From: SIG672 sp045657105
GTDB lineage: Bacteria; Bacillota; Clostridia; Oscillospirales; CAG-272
NCBI GenBank assembly: GCA_045657105.1
Contig: JAZOSN010000002.1
Location: 1-34,678 of the forward strand
DNA length: 34,678 nucleotides
Reading direction: 5' to 3'
Shown in pieces: positions 1-6,888 of the stretch (position 1 is its first letter; every line of letters begins with the position of its first letter). The position numbers and the translations under genes were made by a program. The notes under the pieces were generated by a model, which searched no databases, was not told where the DNA came from, and saw only the letters and a program-made list of their open reading frames with translations.

Positions 1-570
1 CTTTACCGCCTCGGGAAGTATCTTCCACTCGGCCTGCTCCATAATTCTCTTCTGGAGTGTTTCGGGAGTGTCGTCCTGTCTGACCTCTACCGCCTTTTGC
101 AGTATTATCGGGCCTGCATCACATTCGGGAGTAACGATATGCACGGTAGCACCCGAGATCTTTACGCCCTTTTCGAGCGCCGCCTCGTGAACGTGAAGTC
201 CGTAAAAGCCTTTTCCGCAGAATGACGGAATAAGCGCGGGGTGAACGTTGATTATTCTGTTCGGGAACGCCTCATATACCTGCTCGTCGATGATCGTAAG
301 AAATCCCGCAAGCACGACGAGGTCGATGCCGCTCTCCTTCATCTCATCGGCAAGTGCCTTTGAGTAAGATGCGATAGAGTCAAAATCGGCTCTTGCAAGG
401 ACTTTGCCCTCAATATTTGCATTTTTTGCGCGTTCGAGTGCATAAACACCCGGCTTTGATGCAATAACGAGAGTTATTTTTCCGTTTCCGAGCTCGCCGC
501 GTTTTTCGGCGTCGATAAGCGCCTGCAAATTCGTGCCGCCGCCCGAAACGAGAACTGCAATTTTCGTCAT
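1..570 (-). CDS. purN: Phosphoribosylglycinamide formyltransferase (3' end outside window)
   Basis: Third step of de novo purine synthesis: transfers formyl from 10-formyl-tetrahydrofolate to GAR. The 190 residues visible from ATG 568-570 are open to the window edge, so the C-terminus is cut. Family signs are the SGGGTNLQ phosphate-binding loop (residues 9-16), the catalytic trio Asn108, His110 (INVHP) and Asp151 (ECDAGP), and a length near the usual 190-210. It is last of the visible purE-purF-purM-purN series. The start has only a weak AAAGA in front of it, because a repeat hairpin (581-612) ends 10 nt before the ATG; initiation may depend on that element or on coupling to purM. Assignment is secure. 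Confidence 0.95.
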   Translation of the reverse strand, partial: MTKIAVLVSGGGTNLQALIDAEKRGELGNGKITLVIASKPGVYALERAKNANIEGKVLARADFDSIASYSKALADEMKESGIDLVVLAGFLTIIDEQVYEAFPNRIINVHPALIPSFCGKGFYGLHVHEAALEKGVKISGATVHIVTPECDAGPIILQKAVEVRQDDTPETLQKRIMEQAEWKILPEAVK

Positions 571-580
571 TCTTTATAAA

Positions 581-636
581 TTGGGAAAACTTTTTGAAAA
601 AAGTTTTCCCAAACCCTTTCAAAAACTTTACTTAAA
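581..636 (-). repeat. Intergenic hairpin repeat, copy 1 (before purN)
   Basis: A perfect 15-bp inverted repeat (arms 581-595 and 598-612, 2-nt loop) with a conserved tail CCCTTTCAAAAACTTTA reading to 630. Read on the minus strand the tail comes first and the hairpin ends 10 nt before the purN ATG. The same arrangement is found at 1709-1763 and, on the other strand, 13601-13650. Confidence 0.85.
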
Positions 637-642
637 AGCGCC

Positions 643-1692
643 TTATGCAAGGATCACGCCGTCGTCGCCCTTGATTATCTCACCGATAACGTAAGCGTCC
701 TCTCCGTGGGCACTGAGAATTTCAAGTGCCGTATCAACCTCGGACGCAGGAACGACTACGCTCATACCAACGCCCATATTATAGGTGTTGAACATATCTC
801 TCTCGGGAATATTGCCCGTCTTTGCGATAAGATCGAATATCGGAAGAACCTTGACCGCGCTCTTATCTATCTTTGCAGTAAGACCACTCGGGATAGATCT
901 CGGAATATTCTCGTAAAATCCGCCGCCCGTGATATGCGAGATGCCCTTTACGTCAACCTTTTCGAGAAGTGCAAGAATACTCTTAACGTAAATTCTCGTG
1001 GGGGTGAGCAGTGTTTCTGCGATACTCTTTCCATTAAGCGCGTCGCAGGGAGTGTAAAGGCTGTCGGGGTTATTATCTATGTCGAAAACCTTACGGCAGA
1101 GCGAAAATCCGTTTGAGTGAACTCCGCTCGATGCGAGCGCGATAACGACGTCGCCCTCTGCCATTCTCTTATTATCGAGTATTTTCTTCTTATCGACGAT
1201 ACCAACTGCAAATCCTGCGAGGTCGTATTCCGTAGCGGGCATCATACCGGGGTGTTCTGCCGTTTCTCCGCCGATAAGCGCCGCGCCCGACTGAACGCAA
1301 CCCTCGGCAACTCCGCCGACGATAGATGCGATCTTCTCAGGAATATTCTTTCCGCATGCGATATAGTCAAGGAAGAAGAGCGGCTTTGCTCCGCAACAGA
1401 TTATATCGTTTACACACATAGCAACCGCGTCTATACCGATGGTATCGTGCTTATCCATAAGGATAGCCATTTTGACTTTTGTTCCGCAACCGTCGGTACC
1501 CGAAACGAGTACCGGCTCTTCCATTCCCGCTATCGGAAGTCCGAAGCAACCTCCAAATCCTCCAACATCATCAAGACAACCCTCGTTCTTGGTGCGTGCA
1601 ATGTGTTTTTTCATAAGCTCGACCGCTTTGTATCCGGCAGTAATATCAACGCCTGCCGCCGCGTAGCTTTCAGATCTCGAATTAGAATGCAT
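643..1692 (-). CDS. purM: Phosphoribosylformylglycinamidine cyclo-ligase (AIR synthetase)
   Basis: ATP-dependent ring closure of FGAM to aminoimidazole ribotide, the fifth step of the purine pathway. The 349-residue length is typical. The N-terminus has the GVDITAGYKAVE start of the family; residues about 65-72 carry the SGTDGCGTK nucleotide loop, followed by the DAVAMCVNDI metal/ATP segment; HITGGGFYENIPR lies in the C-terminal half. The ATG at 1690-1692 has AAAGGAG 7 nt upstream. It sits between purF and purN; both flanking gaps hold a copy of the hairpin repeat, and no terminator with a U-tract is visible, so co-transcription is expected. Confidence 0.97.
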   Translation of the reverse strand: MHSNSRSESYAAAGVDITAGYKAVELMKKHIARTKNEGCLDDVGGFGGCFGLPIAGMEEPVLVSGTDGCGTKVKMAILMDKHDTIGIDAVAMCVNDIICCGAKPLFFLDYIACGKNIPEKIASIVGGVAEGCVQSGAALIGGETAEHPGMMPATEYDLAGFAVGIVDKKKILDNKRMAEGDVVIALASSGVHSNGFSLCRKVFDIDNNPDSLYTPCDALNGKSIAETLLTPTRIYVKSILALLEKVDVKGISHITGGGFYENIPRSIPSGLTAKIDKSAVKVLPIFDLIAKTGNIPERDMFNTYNMGVGMSVVVPASEVDTALEILSAHGEDAYVIGEIIKGDDGVILA

Positions 1693-1708
1693 AATTTACT
1701 CCTTTTTA

Positions 1709-1763
1709 CGAGGAAACTTTTTGAAAAAAGTTTTCTCGTGCTCTTTCAAAAACTTTATTTAAA
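1709..1763 (-). repeat. Intergenic hairpin repeat, copy 2 (before purM)
   Basis: Arms 1709-1722 and 1725-1738 (14 bp, one G-U type mismatch, 2-nt loop), then the conserved CTCTTTCAAAAACTTTA tail to 1757 and a shared TTTAAA. Same orientation relative to the downstream gene as copy 1. Unlike copies 1 and 3, a good ribosome binding site (AAAGGAG) lies between this hairpin and the start codon. Confidence 0.8.
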
Positions 1764-1765
1764 TT

Positions 1766-3190
1766 TTATTCTTTTCCGTCCCAACAGTAGGTACAGACCT
1801 CGCAAGCAGGAAGTCCGATCGCTTCAAGAAGTCCGTCTATCGACTGGAATTCAACCGAGTCAAATCCAAGTCTTTCGCAGATGACCGCGCGAAGCTTCTT
1901 TCCGCGCTCGGTATCGGGGCTTGAATACTCGCTTATATATTTCTCGCCGTCCTCGCCTTCAAGCTCGCGGATCACTCTGCGCGCTATCAGTTCAAGCTCG
2001 GACGTACTGCGCGAGAAATTCAGATATTTACAACCGTACATAACTGGCGGACAAGCCGAGCGGATATGTACCTCCTTTGCGCCGTGCTCGTAAAGGAACT
2101 CGGCAGTTTCGCTCATCTGCGTACCGCGCACTATCGAATCGTCAACGAAGAGAAGCTTCTTCTCTCTGATGAGATCGTGCACGGGAACGAGCTTCATTTT
2201 TGCTATCTGATTTCTCACCTTTTGGTCGGTCGGCGTAAAGCTTCTCGGCCAGGTGGGAGTGTATTTGATTATCGGTCTGGCATACGGGATATGGCTTTCG
2301 TTTGAATATCCAACTGCATGTGCGATACCCGAGTCGGGAACTCCGCAAACGTGATCAACCCCCTTGCCAAGTGCCGTTTTGCTATCTCTTTTTGCCATTA
2401 TCTCGCCGTTTTTGTTACGCATACACTCTACGTTTACTCCCTCGTAGCAGGATGTCGGGTATCCGTAATACGACCAGAGGAACGCGCATATCTTCTTCTT
2501 TTTACCGGGCGCTGCAAGCTGATTTACCCCGTCTGCCGAGATCTCAACTATCTCGCCCGGTCCGAGCTCGCGAAATTCCTCGTATCCGAGCTTGGTTGCC
2601 GCAAACGACTCGAAGGTGGCACAGTATCCGTCCTCTGCTCTGCCGATCATTATCGGAGTTCTGCCGAGAGCGTCTCTTGCCGCAATTATCGTTCCCTTCT
2701 CGGTGAGAATAAGAAGGGACGCCGAGCCCTGTATCTTGCTCTGTGCGTATTTTATTCCCTCAACGAAGTCCTTACCGTGATTTATAAGCGCCCCGAAAAG
2801 CTCGGTAACGTTTATTTTTCCGCCGCCCATAGCCGAAAGGTAAAGCCCCTCTTCGTTTATAAGCTCATCTACGAGCTCCTTTGCATTCTTGATAGCGCCT
2901 ACCATCATAAGAGCGTACGTGCCGAGGCGCGAATGAAGAAGAAGGGGCTGCGGACTCGTATCGCTTATACAGCCGATACAAGCATTTCCGCTCAGCTCTC
3001 TGAGGTCGGTATCGAACTTGGTTCGAAACGGAGTGTTTTGCAGATTATGTATTGATCTTTGAAATCCGCGCTCCTCACTGTATGCTGCCATTCCGCCGCT
3101 TACCGTGCCGAGATGCGAATGATAGTCGGTTCCGAAAAAGACGTCAAGCACACAGTCTCTTTTTGAAACCGCACCGAAAAATCCACCCAT
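1766..3190 (-). CDS. purF: PurF-type amidophosphoribosyltransferase with degenerate glutaminase domain
   Basis: Expected to make phosphoribosylamine from PRPP, the committed purine step. The C-terminal phosphoribosyltransferase is intact: PRPP loop VDDSIVRGT at residues 349-357, and cysteines at 235, 387, 466 and 469 placed like the Fe-S ligands of the Bacillus enzyme. The N-terminal class II glutaminase fold is recognisable, but the nucleophile Cys that normally follows the initiator Met is Gly (MGGFFG). The RYAT loop reads ISDT (75-78), and the usual HNG oxyanion segment reads MVG (96-98). The start is firm: AGAAAGGAC lies 5-13 nt before the ATG and no upstream Cys-encoding start exists. 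It probably uses free ammonia or a partner glutaminase (inference). Location between purE and purM supports a purine role. Confidence 0.9.
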   Translation of the reverse strand: MGGFFGAVSKRDCVLDVFFGTDYHSHLGTVSGGMAAYSEERGFQRSIHNLQNTPFRTKFDTDLRELSGNACIGCISDTSPQPLLLHSRLGTYALMMVGAIKNAKELVDELINEEGLYLSAMGGGKINVTELFGALINHGKDFVEGIKYAQSKIQGSASLLILTEKGTIIAARDALGRTPIMIGRAEDGYCATFESFAATKLGYEEFRELGPGEIVEISADGVNQLAAPGKKKKICAFLWSYYGYPTSCYEGVNVECMRNKNGEIMAKRDSKTALGKGVDHVCGVPDSGIAHAVGYSNESHIPYARPIIKYTPTWPRSFTPTDQKVRNQIAKMKLVPVHDLIREKKLLFVDDSIVRGTQMSETAEFLYEHGAKEVHIRSACPPVMYGCKYLNFSRSTSELELIARRVIRELEGEDGEKYISEYSSPDTERGKKLRAVICERLGFDSVEFQSIDGLLEAIGLPACEVCTYCWDGKE

Positions 3191-3286
3191 ATATTTGTCC
3201 TTTCTCTGTTTGAAGGGGTATAATTTTCAAGTTTAAAAAGCACGAAGCGGTCAGCCTTTAAAAAGAGCCGACCTTGCTTGTTTGGT

Positions 3287-3781
3287 TTATTTGTTATATT
3301 TTGCGCTTATCTCAGCGTCCTTCGCAAGAACTGCCGCCGAAGCCGCCGCACGTGCATCTGCAAGACGCTTTGAAAGCTCCTCGTCCGATACTGCGATTAT
3401 CTGTGCCGCAAGGATCGCCGCGTTTGCCGAGCCGTCGATAGCAACGGTGGCAACGGGAATGCCCGCAGGCATCTGAACGGTAGAAAGAAGCGCGTCGATA
3501 CCTTCAAGAGCCGAAGCCTTGATCGGAATACCTATGACCGGAAGAATAGTGTTTGCCGCGATGGCACCTGCGAGATGAGCCGCCTTGCCTGCCGCCGCAA
3601 TTATCGCTCCGAATCCGTTATCCTTTGCCGAAAGAGCGAATGCTCTTGCTTCCTCGGGCGTTCTGTGCGCCGAGAACACGTGTACCTCGAAGGGTATATT
3701 ATACTTTTCAAGCGTGCTTATTGCACCCTCGACCTTCGGAAGGTCGCTGTCACTGCCCATGATTATCGCAACTTTTTTCAT
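3287..3781 (-). CDS. purE: 5-(carboxyamino)imidazole ribonucleotide mutase
   Basis: Converts N5-CAIR to CAIR in purine synthesis, working with a PurK that is not in this window; if PurK is absent it could act on AIR and CO2 directly. The 164-residue protein begins MKKVAIIMGSDSD, has SAHRTPEEA near residue 45, and the glycine-rich AAAGKAAHLAG segment near 70-80; Lys stands where many class I enzymes have Gly or Met. ATG 3779-3781 was chosen over an in-frame codon 30 nt upstream because AGAGG lies 6 nt before it and the longer form would run into the leader. It is the first gene after the ZTP riboswitch, about 80 nt downstream of the riboswitch terminator. Confidence 0.95.
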   Translation of the reverse strand: MKKVAIIMGSDSDLPKVEGAISTLEKYNIPFEVHVFSAHRTPEEARAFALSAKDNGFGAIIAAAGKAAHLAGAIAANTILPVIGIPIKASALEGIDALLSTVQMPAGIPVATVAIDGSANAAILAAQIIAVSDEELSKRLADARAAASAAVLAKDAEISAKYNK

Positions 3782-3834
3782 CGTGAACCTCTTTGATTTT
3801 ATTTTTAACACCGCCGCGCGTGAAAACGCAAAAA

Positions 3835-3867
3835 GGCAGTTCTATCCAAGGTAAGGTAAGAACTGCC
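3835..3867 (-). terminator. Riboswitch-controlled intrinsic terminator before purE
   Basis: Perfect 9-bp stem (3859-3867 with 3835-3843) and a 15-nt loop, followed on the minus strand by TTTTTGCG. The 5' arm overlaps the GGGCAG end of the ZTP aptamer, so aptamer folding and terminator folding exclude each other, as expected for a switch that turns the purine operon on when ligand is bound. Confidence 0.88.
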
Positions 3868-3932
3868 CAGACGGTCGGCGTAATATGTTATTTTGCTCCC
3901 CCGCGGTAAACCGCTCATCCGTCAGTCACAAA
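3862..3932 (-). ncRNA. ZTP (pfl) riboswitch aptamer
   Basis: Read on the minus strand, the leader has GUGACUGACGG, a GCGG-UUUA-CCGC hairpin directly followed by GGGGGAGC, a short linker, and then GCCGACCGUCUGGGCAG. GACGG pairs with CCGUC. These are the hallmark conserved blocks of the pfl/ZTP class, which senses the purine intermediate AICAR/ZTP and thereby folate shortage. Placement before purE and partial overlap with a terminator fit the known mode of action. Exact 5' boundary is approximate. Confidence 0.92.
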
Positions 3933-3968
3933 AAACACTATATTGTGGGTGAAAATTTCACCACCTGC

Positions 3969-3997
3969 ATTATAACACACACAGCCGTTTTTGTCAA
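3969..3997 (-). promoter_or_regulatory. Sigma-A promoter of the purine operon
   Basis: Perfect -35 TTGACA (3992-3997) and perfect -10 TATAAT (3969-3974) separated by 17 bp, about 30 bp upstream of the ZTP aptamer. Predicted transcription start is near 3962. No other promoter of this quality is seen for the operon. Confidence 0.9.
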
Positions 3998-4026
3998 TAA
4001 ATTTTTATTATTTTATTATGGCAAAA

Positions 4027-4455
4027 TCAAAGAAATTTTTTCAGTTCTTCGATGTTTTTTTCCTCAGTTTTTACAAGTTTTTCGGCAAATGCGCGAGTAG
4101 AGGACGAAACGTCGCAGGTATCGTTCAGATGCCTGGTTATTTTCGAGATGCCGGACGAGGTTCCTTTTATCATATCCTCGGCTATCTCGGAGTCTGACGC
4201 GTACACGAGAGTTTTTGCCGTCGTGAACATCTTAGCGTACATTTTCGAGGCGTCGTTCGAGCTCTCAACGGGTGCACCTATATCGTGAAGACGGTTTCCC
4301 GCCTCGTTCAGAATATCCCTGTATTCGTTTCTCTGACTGTCAAGAAGAGCGAGAAACTGCTCGTCCTTTACCTTTTTACGAACGGTGTTTATGCCGTCAA
4401 TTCCCATCTCAACGTTTTGTCTGATATTTTCAAGTATTTTTGCTTCTTCGGTCAT
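4027..4455 (-). CDS. Small four-helix-bundle protein, ferritin-like/DUF2383-like
   Basis: 142 residues, almost entirely amphipathic helix, no signal peptide or membrane segment. The helical repeats (EEAKILENIRQNVEMGIDGI, then a second pair starting near SKMYAKMFTT) resemble the DUF2383/PA2169-type four-helix bundles, but no metal-ligand ExxH pattern is clear, so function is unknown. The ATG at 4453-4455 has AAAGGAAA in front; a longer open frame upstream is rejected because it crosses the terminator at 4516-4543. The gene is transcribed separately from purE and from the GRE operon. Confidence 0.75.
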   Translation of the reverse strand: MTEEAKILENIRQNVEMGIDGINTVRKKVKDEQFLALLDSQRNEYRDILNEAGNRLHDIGAPVESSNDASKMYAKMFTTAKTLVYASDSEIAEDMIKGTSSGISKITRHLNDTCDVSSSTRAFAEKLVKTEEKNIEELKKFL

Positions 4456-4515
4456 AATAGTATTTCCTTTCACGCTTTTTAAGTTAGTATGACCGATATT
4501 TTGAGAAAAAATACG

Positions 4516-4543
4516 AAAAGATCGGTCTTTCGACCGATCTTTT
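4516..4543 (-). terminator. Intrinsic terminator (downstream of GRE operon / in leader of helix-bundle gene)
   Basis: Twelve-bp perfect stem AAAAGATCGGTC / GACCGATCTTTT with a 4-nt loop; on the minus strand it is followed by CGTATTTTTTC. It would stop read-through from the GRE operon and also transcripts from the promoter at 4619-4647. A further copy of GACCGAT at 4491-4497 could pair with an arm of this hairpin. Confidence 0.8.
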
Positions 4544-4618
4544 ATCAGTAGCATTTGATTTTTGCAAAAGCGAAGCGCTCGTTTTGCAAGTTTCCTTAAA
4601 AGAAGAACATCTGCAAAA

Positions 4619-4647
4619 ATTATATCACACATTGCCGCAAAATGCAA
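4619..4647 (-). promoter_or_regulatory. Sigma-A-like promoter just after the GRE gene
   Basis: Minus-strand TTGCAT (4642-4647), 17 bp, TATAAT (4619-4624). It lies 16 bp beyond the GRE stop codon and about 75 bp before the terminator at 4516-4543, so it defines either a leader for the helix-bundle gene or a short independent RNA of roughly 100 nt. Confidence 0.65.
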
Positions 4648-4662
4648 GTTGGATTTGAAAAA

Positions 4663-6888
4663 TCACGTTTCGTCTATAAAGCGCTTGACGACAAGCTCTC
4701 GGAACGCGGGAGAGAGCGAGGCAAAATACGCCGTAAATCCGGTTACTCTCACCACGAGATCGGGATATTTATCCGGATCGTCCTTTGCCTGCATTATCTT
4801 TTCTTTGTCAATTACGTTGATATTGATAAGAGTTCCGCCGAGCTCAAAATGACCGAGAATAAGATCGGTAACGCGTTCAAGACCGCCGTTTTCGAGCGTA
4901 ACTCCCGGATCGAACTCTATTTGCAGGGGCGCGGTATTTCCGTATCCGCACTGCACCGAGGCAATACCGCTCGACTGAGCGGTGACTGCCGAATCCTTGC
5001 GAAATCCCGCCTCGGGATTTGCGCCGTGAGTGAGCGGCTCTCCCGACCTTCTGCCGTTCGGAGTTGCCCCTACCGTCTTTCCGTATTCGATACTGCGCGC
5101 CCATGAGAACCAGCCGGGCACGAGAGTACGTCCCTGCGGCATTTTCTGCCCCTTAACCTTGCACACGAAATTATCGGTAAGCCTTTTTGCAAAGGCATCG
5201 GCAACACTGTTTCCCGAGCAGTATCTCGGAGTGCTTTTCATCATCGCGTATATTCTGCGATCGGCAAAGTCGTTTTCGATCGATTCGTACATTTCTTCCC
5301 ACGACAGGACTCTTTCGTCCTCTATTCTCGTTTTCAGTGCCGCAAAGGAGTCGGCAACCACCGCAAGACCTGCTCCGTCAACGCCGACGGTGTATATCTC
5401 GGCGCACCTCGAAATATCCTCGCCCCTTTCGAGCGTATTCTTCATCATAAGGTTCATTATAAGCTCGGGAGTTACCTCGCCTATATGGTCTATATGCAGA
5501 TTTACTCCCTCGGCAACGACCGATACCGCCTTTTCAAGATGCTTTGAGTAAAGCTCGAAAAGTCTTTCCACACTTCTTTCTTTCTCGTTTTTCATCTCTG
5601 AAAGCGCGACCTCAAAGACCTTTGCGATATTTATTTTTACAGTATCGTTCATCGGGAACTCGCGCCCGGGAACGCATAGCCAGTTACAACCGACGGCGAT
5701 ACGCTCTCTTGCCGTCTGCTTATCAAGTCCGTTTTTCATATACCCTGCCGAGAGCGCCTCATCATTTGCAAATCTCGGCCAACCGTTCTTGTTTTTCATA
5801 AGATAAAAGACCGATTTTTTAAGGAACTCGCGGTCGCAGTTCGGGTGTACCCTGACCGTCAGATTACAGGAAACGTTTATCGCGTCCGCCGCTTCGAGAA
5901 TGAGATACGAAAGAGGGTTTGTCATATCGTTATCGTTTGCATCAACGCCGGATATCTGATAGTAGTGCGGATCGCTGAGAAGCAGGTCGGCTATCAGAAA
6001 TTTCGCCTTTTCATCGTCGAGAATTCCCTTTTCCTTATCCGCGATATAGTAGGGATAAAGCAGAGTATCAAGCTGAAAGCCCGCTCCGTCGCGCGTATAG
6101 ATGCGCGAGGCGCAGTTGAAATAGACCGTCCACTGGCAGACCTCGTGAAGCGTGCTCGGCTTCCCGAGCGTGATATTTTCGTTGACTCTCAGCATCTCGG
6201 TAAGATTTTCCCGTATTTCGGGCACCTTTTCGGTCTTTATCATTTCCTTTATACGCTCGGTATGCCGCTTTATAAAGTCAACGATAGCAAGAACGCATCT
6301 CTCCTCGGCGTCATAAAAATCCGCCTTGTCGGGATTTATTTTGCGGTACTTATTTATCTTTTCGAGAAGTCCGCCGAAGCCGAGCTCAAAGCCTATACGG
6401 TAGTCGCAGGCAAAATGCGCGTCCGAGTCTATTCCGCTCGTGATATTGTATTTTTTCTGATCGTCTTTCAGATGATCGTACGGAAATCTCTGCTCGTCCC
6501 AGCGCTTGCTCCACTGAGCCGTAGCACCTTTTTTGATAAATTCTTCGTTTTTCAGATTGTTTTTGAGCCAGTCCGGCATATAGTGAATATCTCCGCGGTA
6601 ATTGACGAGCATATCGCGCCATCTTCCGCAAAGCATCTCGTTTTTATCGACGTAAGGCTCGTGAGCACCTATTACCCTGCAAAAATTATCGCTCATTCCG
6701 TCAAGACCGTAAAAGCTTCCGTTTTCACTGTTATACCAAGGTATCACCTTATATCCTTCGGAGATCGGAACGGTACCGAAATCGTCGAGATCGGTAAATC
6801 CGTTCTGCTTTCTTTTGGCGAGGGTATGCGCTATTTTGGTTTTCCGCATAGCGTCAAGTCTTTCTTTGTAGGTATACATATTTTTCAC
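4663..6888 (-). CDS. Glycyl radical enzyme of the pyruvate formate-lyase/dehydratase superfamily, unassigned subfamily
   Basis: 741 residues. The glycyl radical loop is RVTGFTAYF with the radical Gly at 717. The thiyl cysteine is most likely Cys401 in VGCNWLCVPG; residue 403 is Trp where the diol dehydratases, choline lyase, HypD and related eliminases have Glu (GCxE), and there is no Cys-Cys pair as in pyruvate formate-lyase. The first half carries the long helical PFL-like domain. Start: GTG 6886-6888 has AAAGG 5 nt upstream, better spaced than ATG 6877-6879. It overlaps the activase gene by 35 nt, so the two are translationally coupled. With two Gfo/Idh/MocA genes upstream, a sugar, inositol or sugar-acid substrate is likely (inference). 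The reaction cannot be named. Confidence 0.9.
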   Translation of the reverse strand: MKNMYTYKERLDAMRKTKIAHTLAKRKQNGFTDLDDFGTVPISEGYKVIPWYNSENGSFYGLDGMSDNFCRVIGAHEPYVDKNEMLCGRWRDMLVNYRGDIHYMPDWLKNNLKNEEFIKKGATAQWSKRWDEQRFPYDHLKDDQKKYNITSGIDSDAHFACDYRIGFELGFGGLLEKINKYRKINPDKADFYDAEERCVLAIVDFIKRHTERIKEMIKTEKVPEIRENLTEMLRVNENITLGKPSTLHEVCQWTVYFNCASRIYTRDGAGFQLDTLLYPYYIADKEKGILDDEKAKFLIADLLLSDPHYYQISGVDANDNDMTNPLSYLILEAADAINVSCNLTVRVHPNCDREFLKKSVFYLMKNKNGWPRFANDEALSAGYMKNGLDKQTARERIAVGCNWLCVPGREFPMNDTVKINIAKVFEVALSEMKNEKERSVERLFELYSKHLEKAVSVVAEGVNLHIDHIGEVTPELIMNLMMKNTLERGEDISRCAEIYTVGVDGAGLAVVADSFAALKTRIEDERVLSWEEMYESIENDFADRRIYAMMKSTPRYCSGNSVADAFAKRLTDNFVCKVKGQKMPQGRTLVPGWFSWARSIEYGKTVGATPNGRRSGEPLTHGANPEAGFRKDSAVTAQSSGIASVQCGYGNTAPLQIEFDPGVTLENGGLERVTDLILGHFELGGTLININVIDKEKIMQAKDDPDKYPDLVVRVTGFTAYFASLSPAFRELVVKRFIDET

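Noticed and set aside
706..1116. Long plus-strand open frames opposite purM and purF
   Set aside because: Antisense shadows of confidently identified purine genes; codon bias of the real genes leaves the opposite strand open.
3240..3280. Hairpin between purE and purF as a terminator
   Set aside because: The 7-bp stem has a long loop and is not directly followed by a U-run; the pur genes need to be read through.
4456..4647. Longer reading of the four-helix gene starting at 4647
   Set aside because: It would run through a strong promoter and an intrinsic terminator; the ATG at 4453-4455 has a proper ribosome binding site and starts the helical domain.
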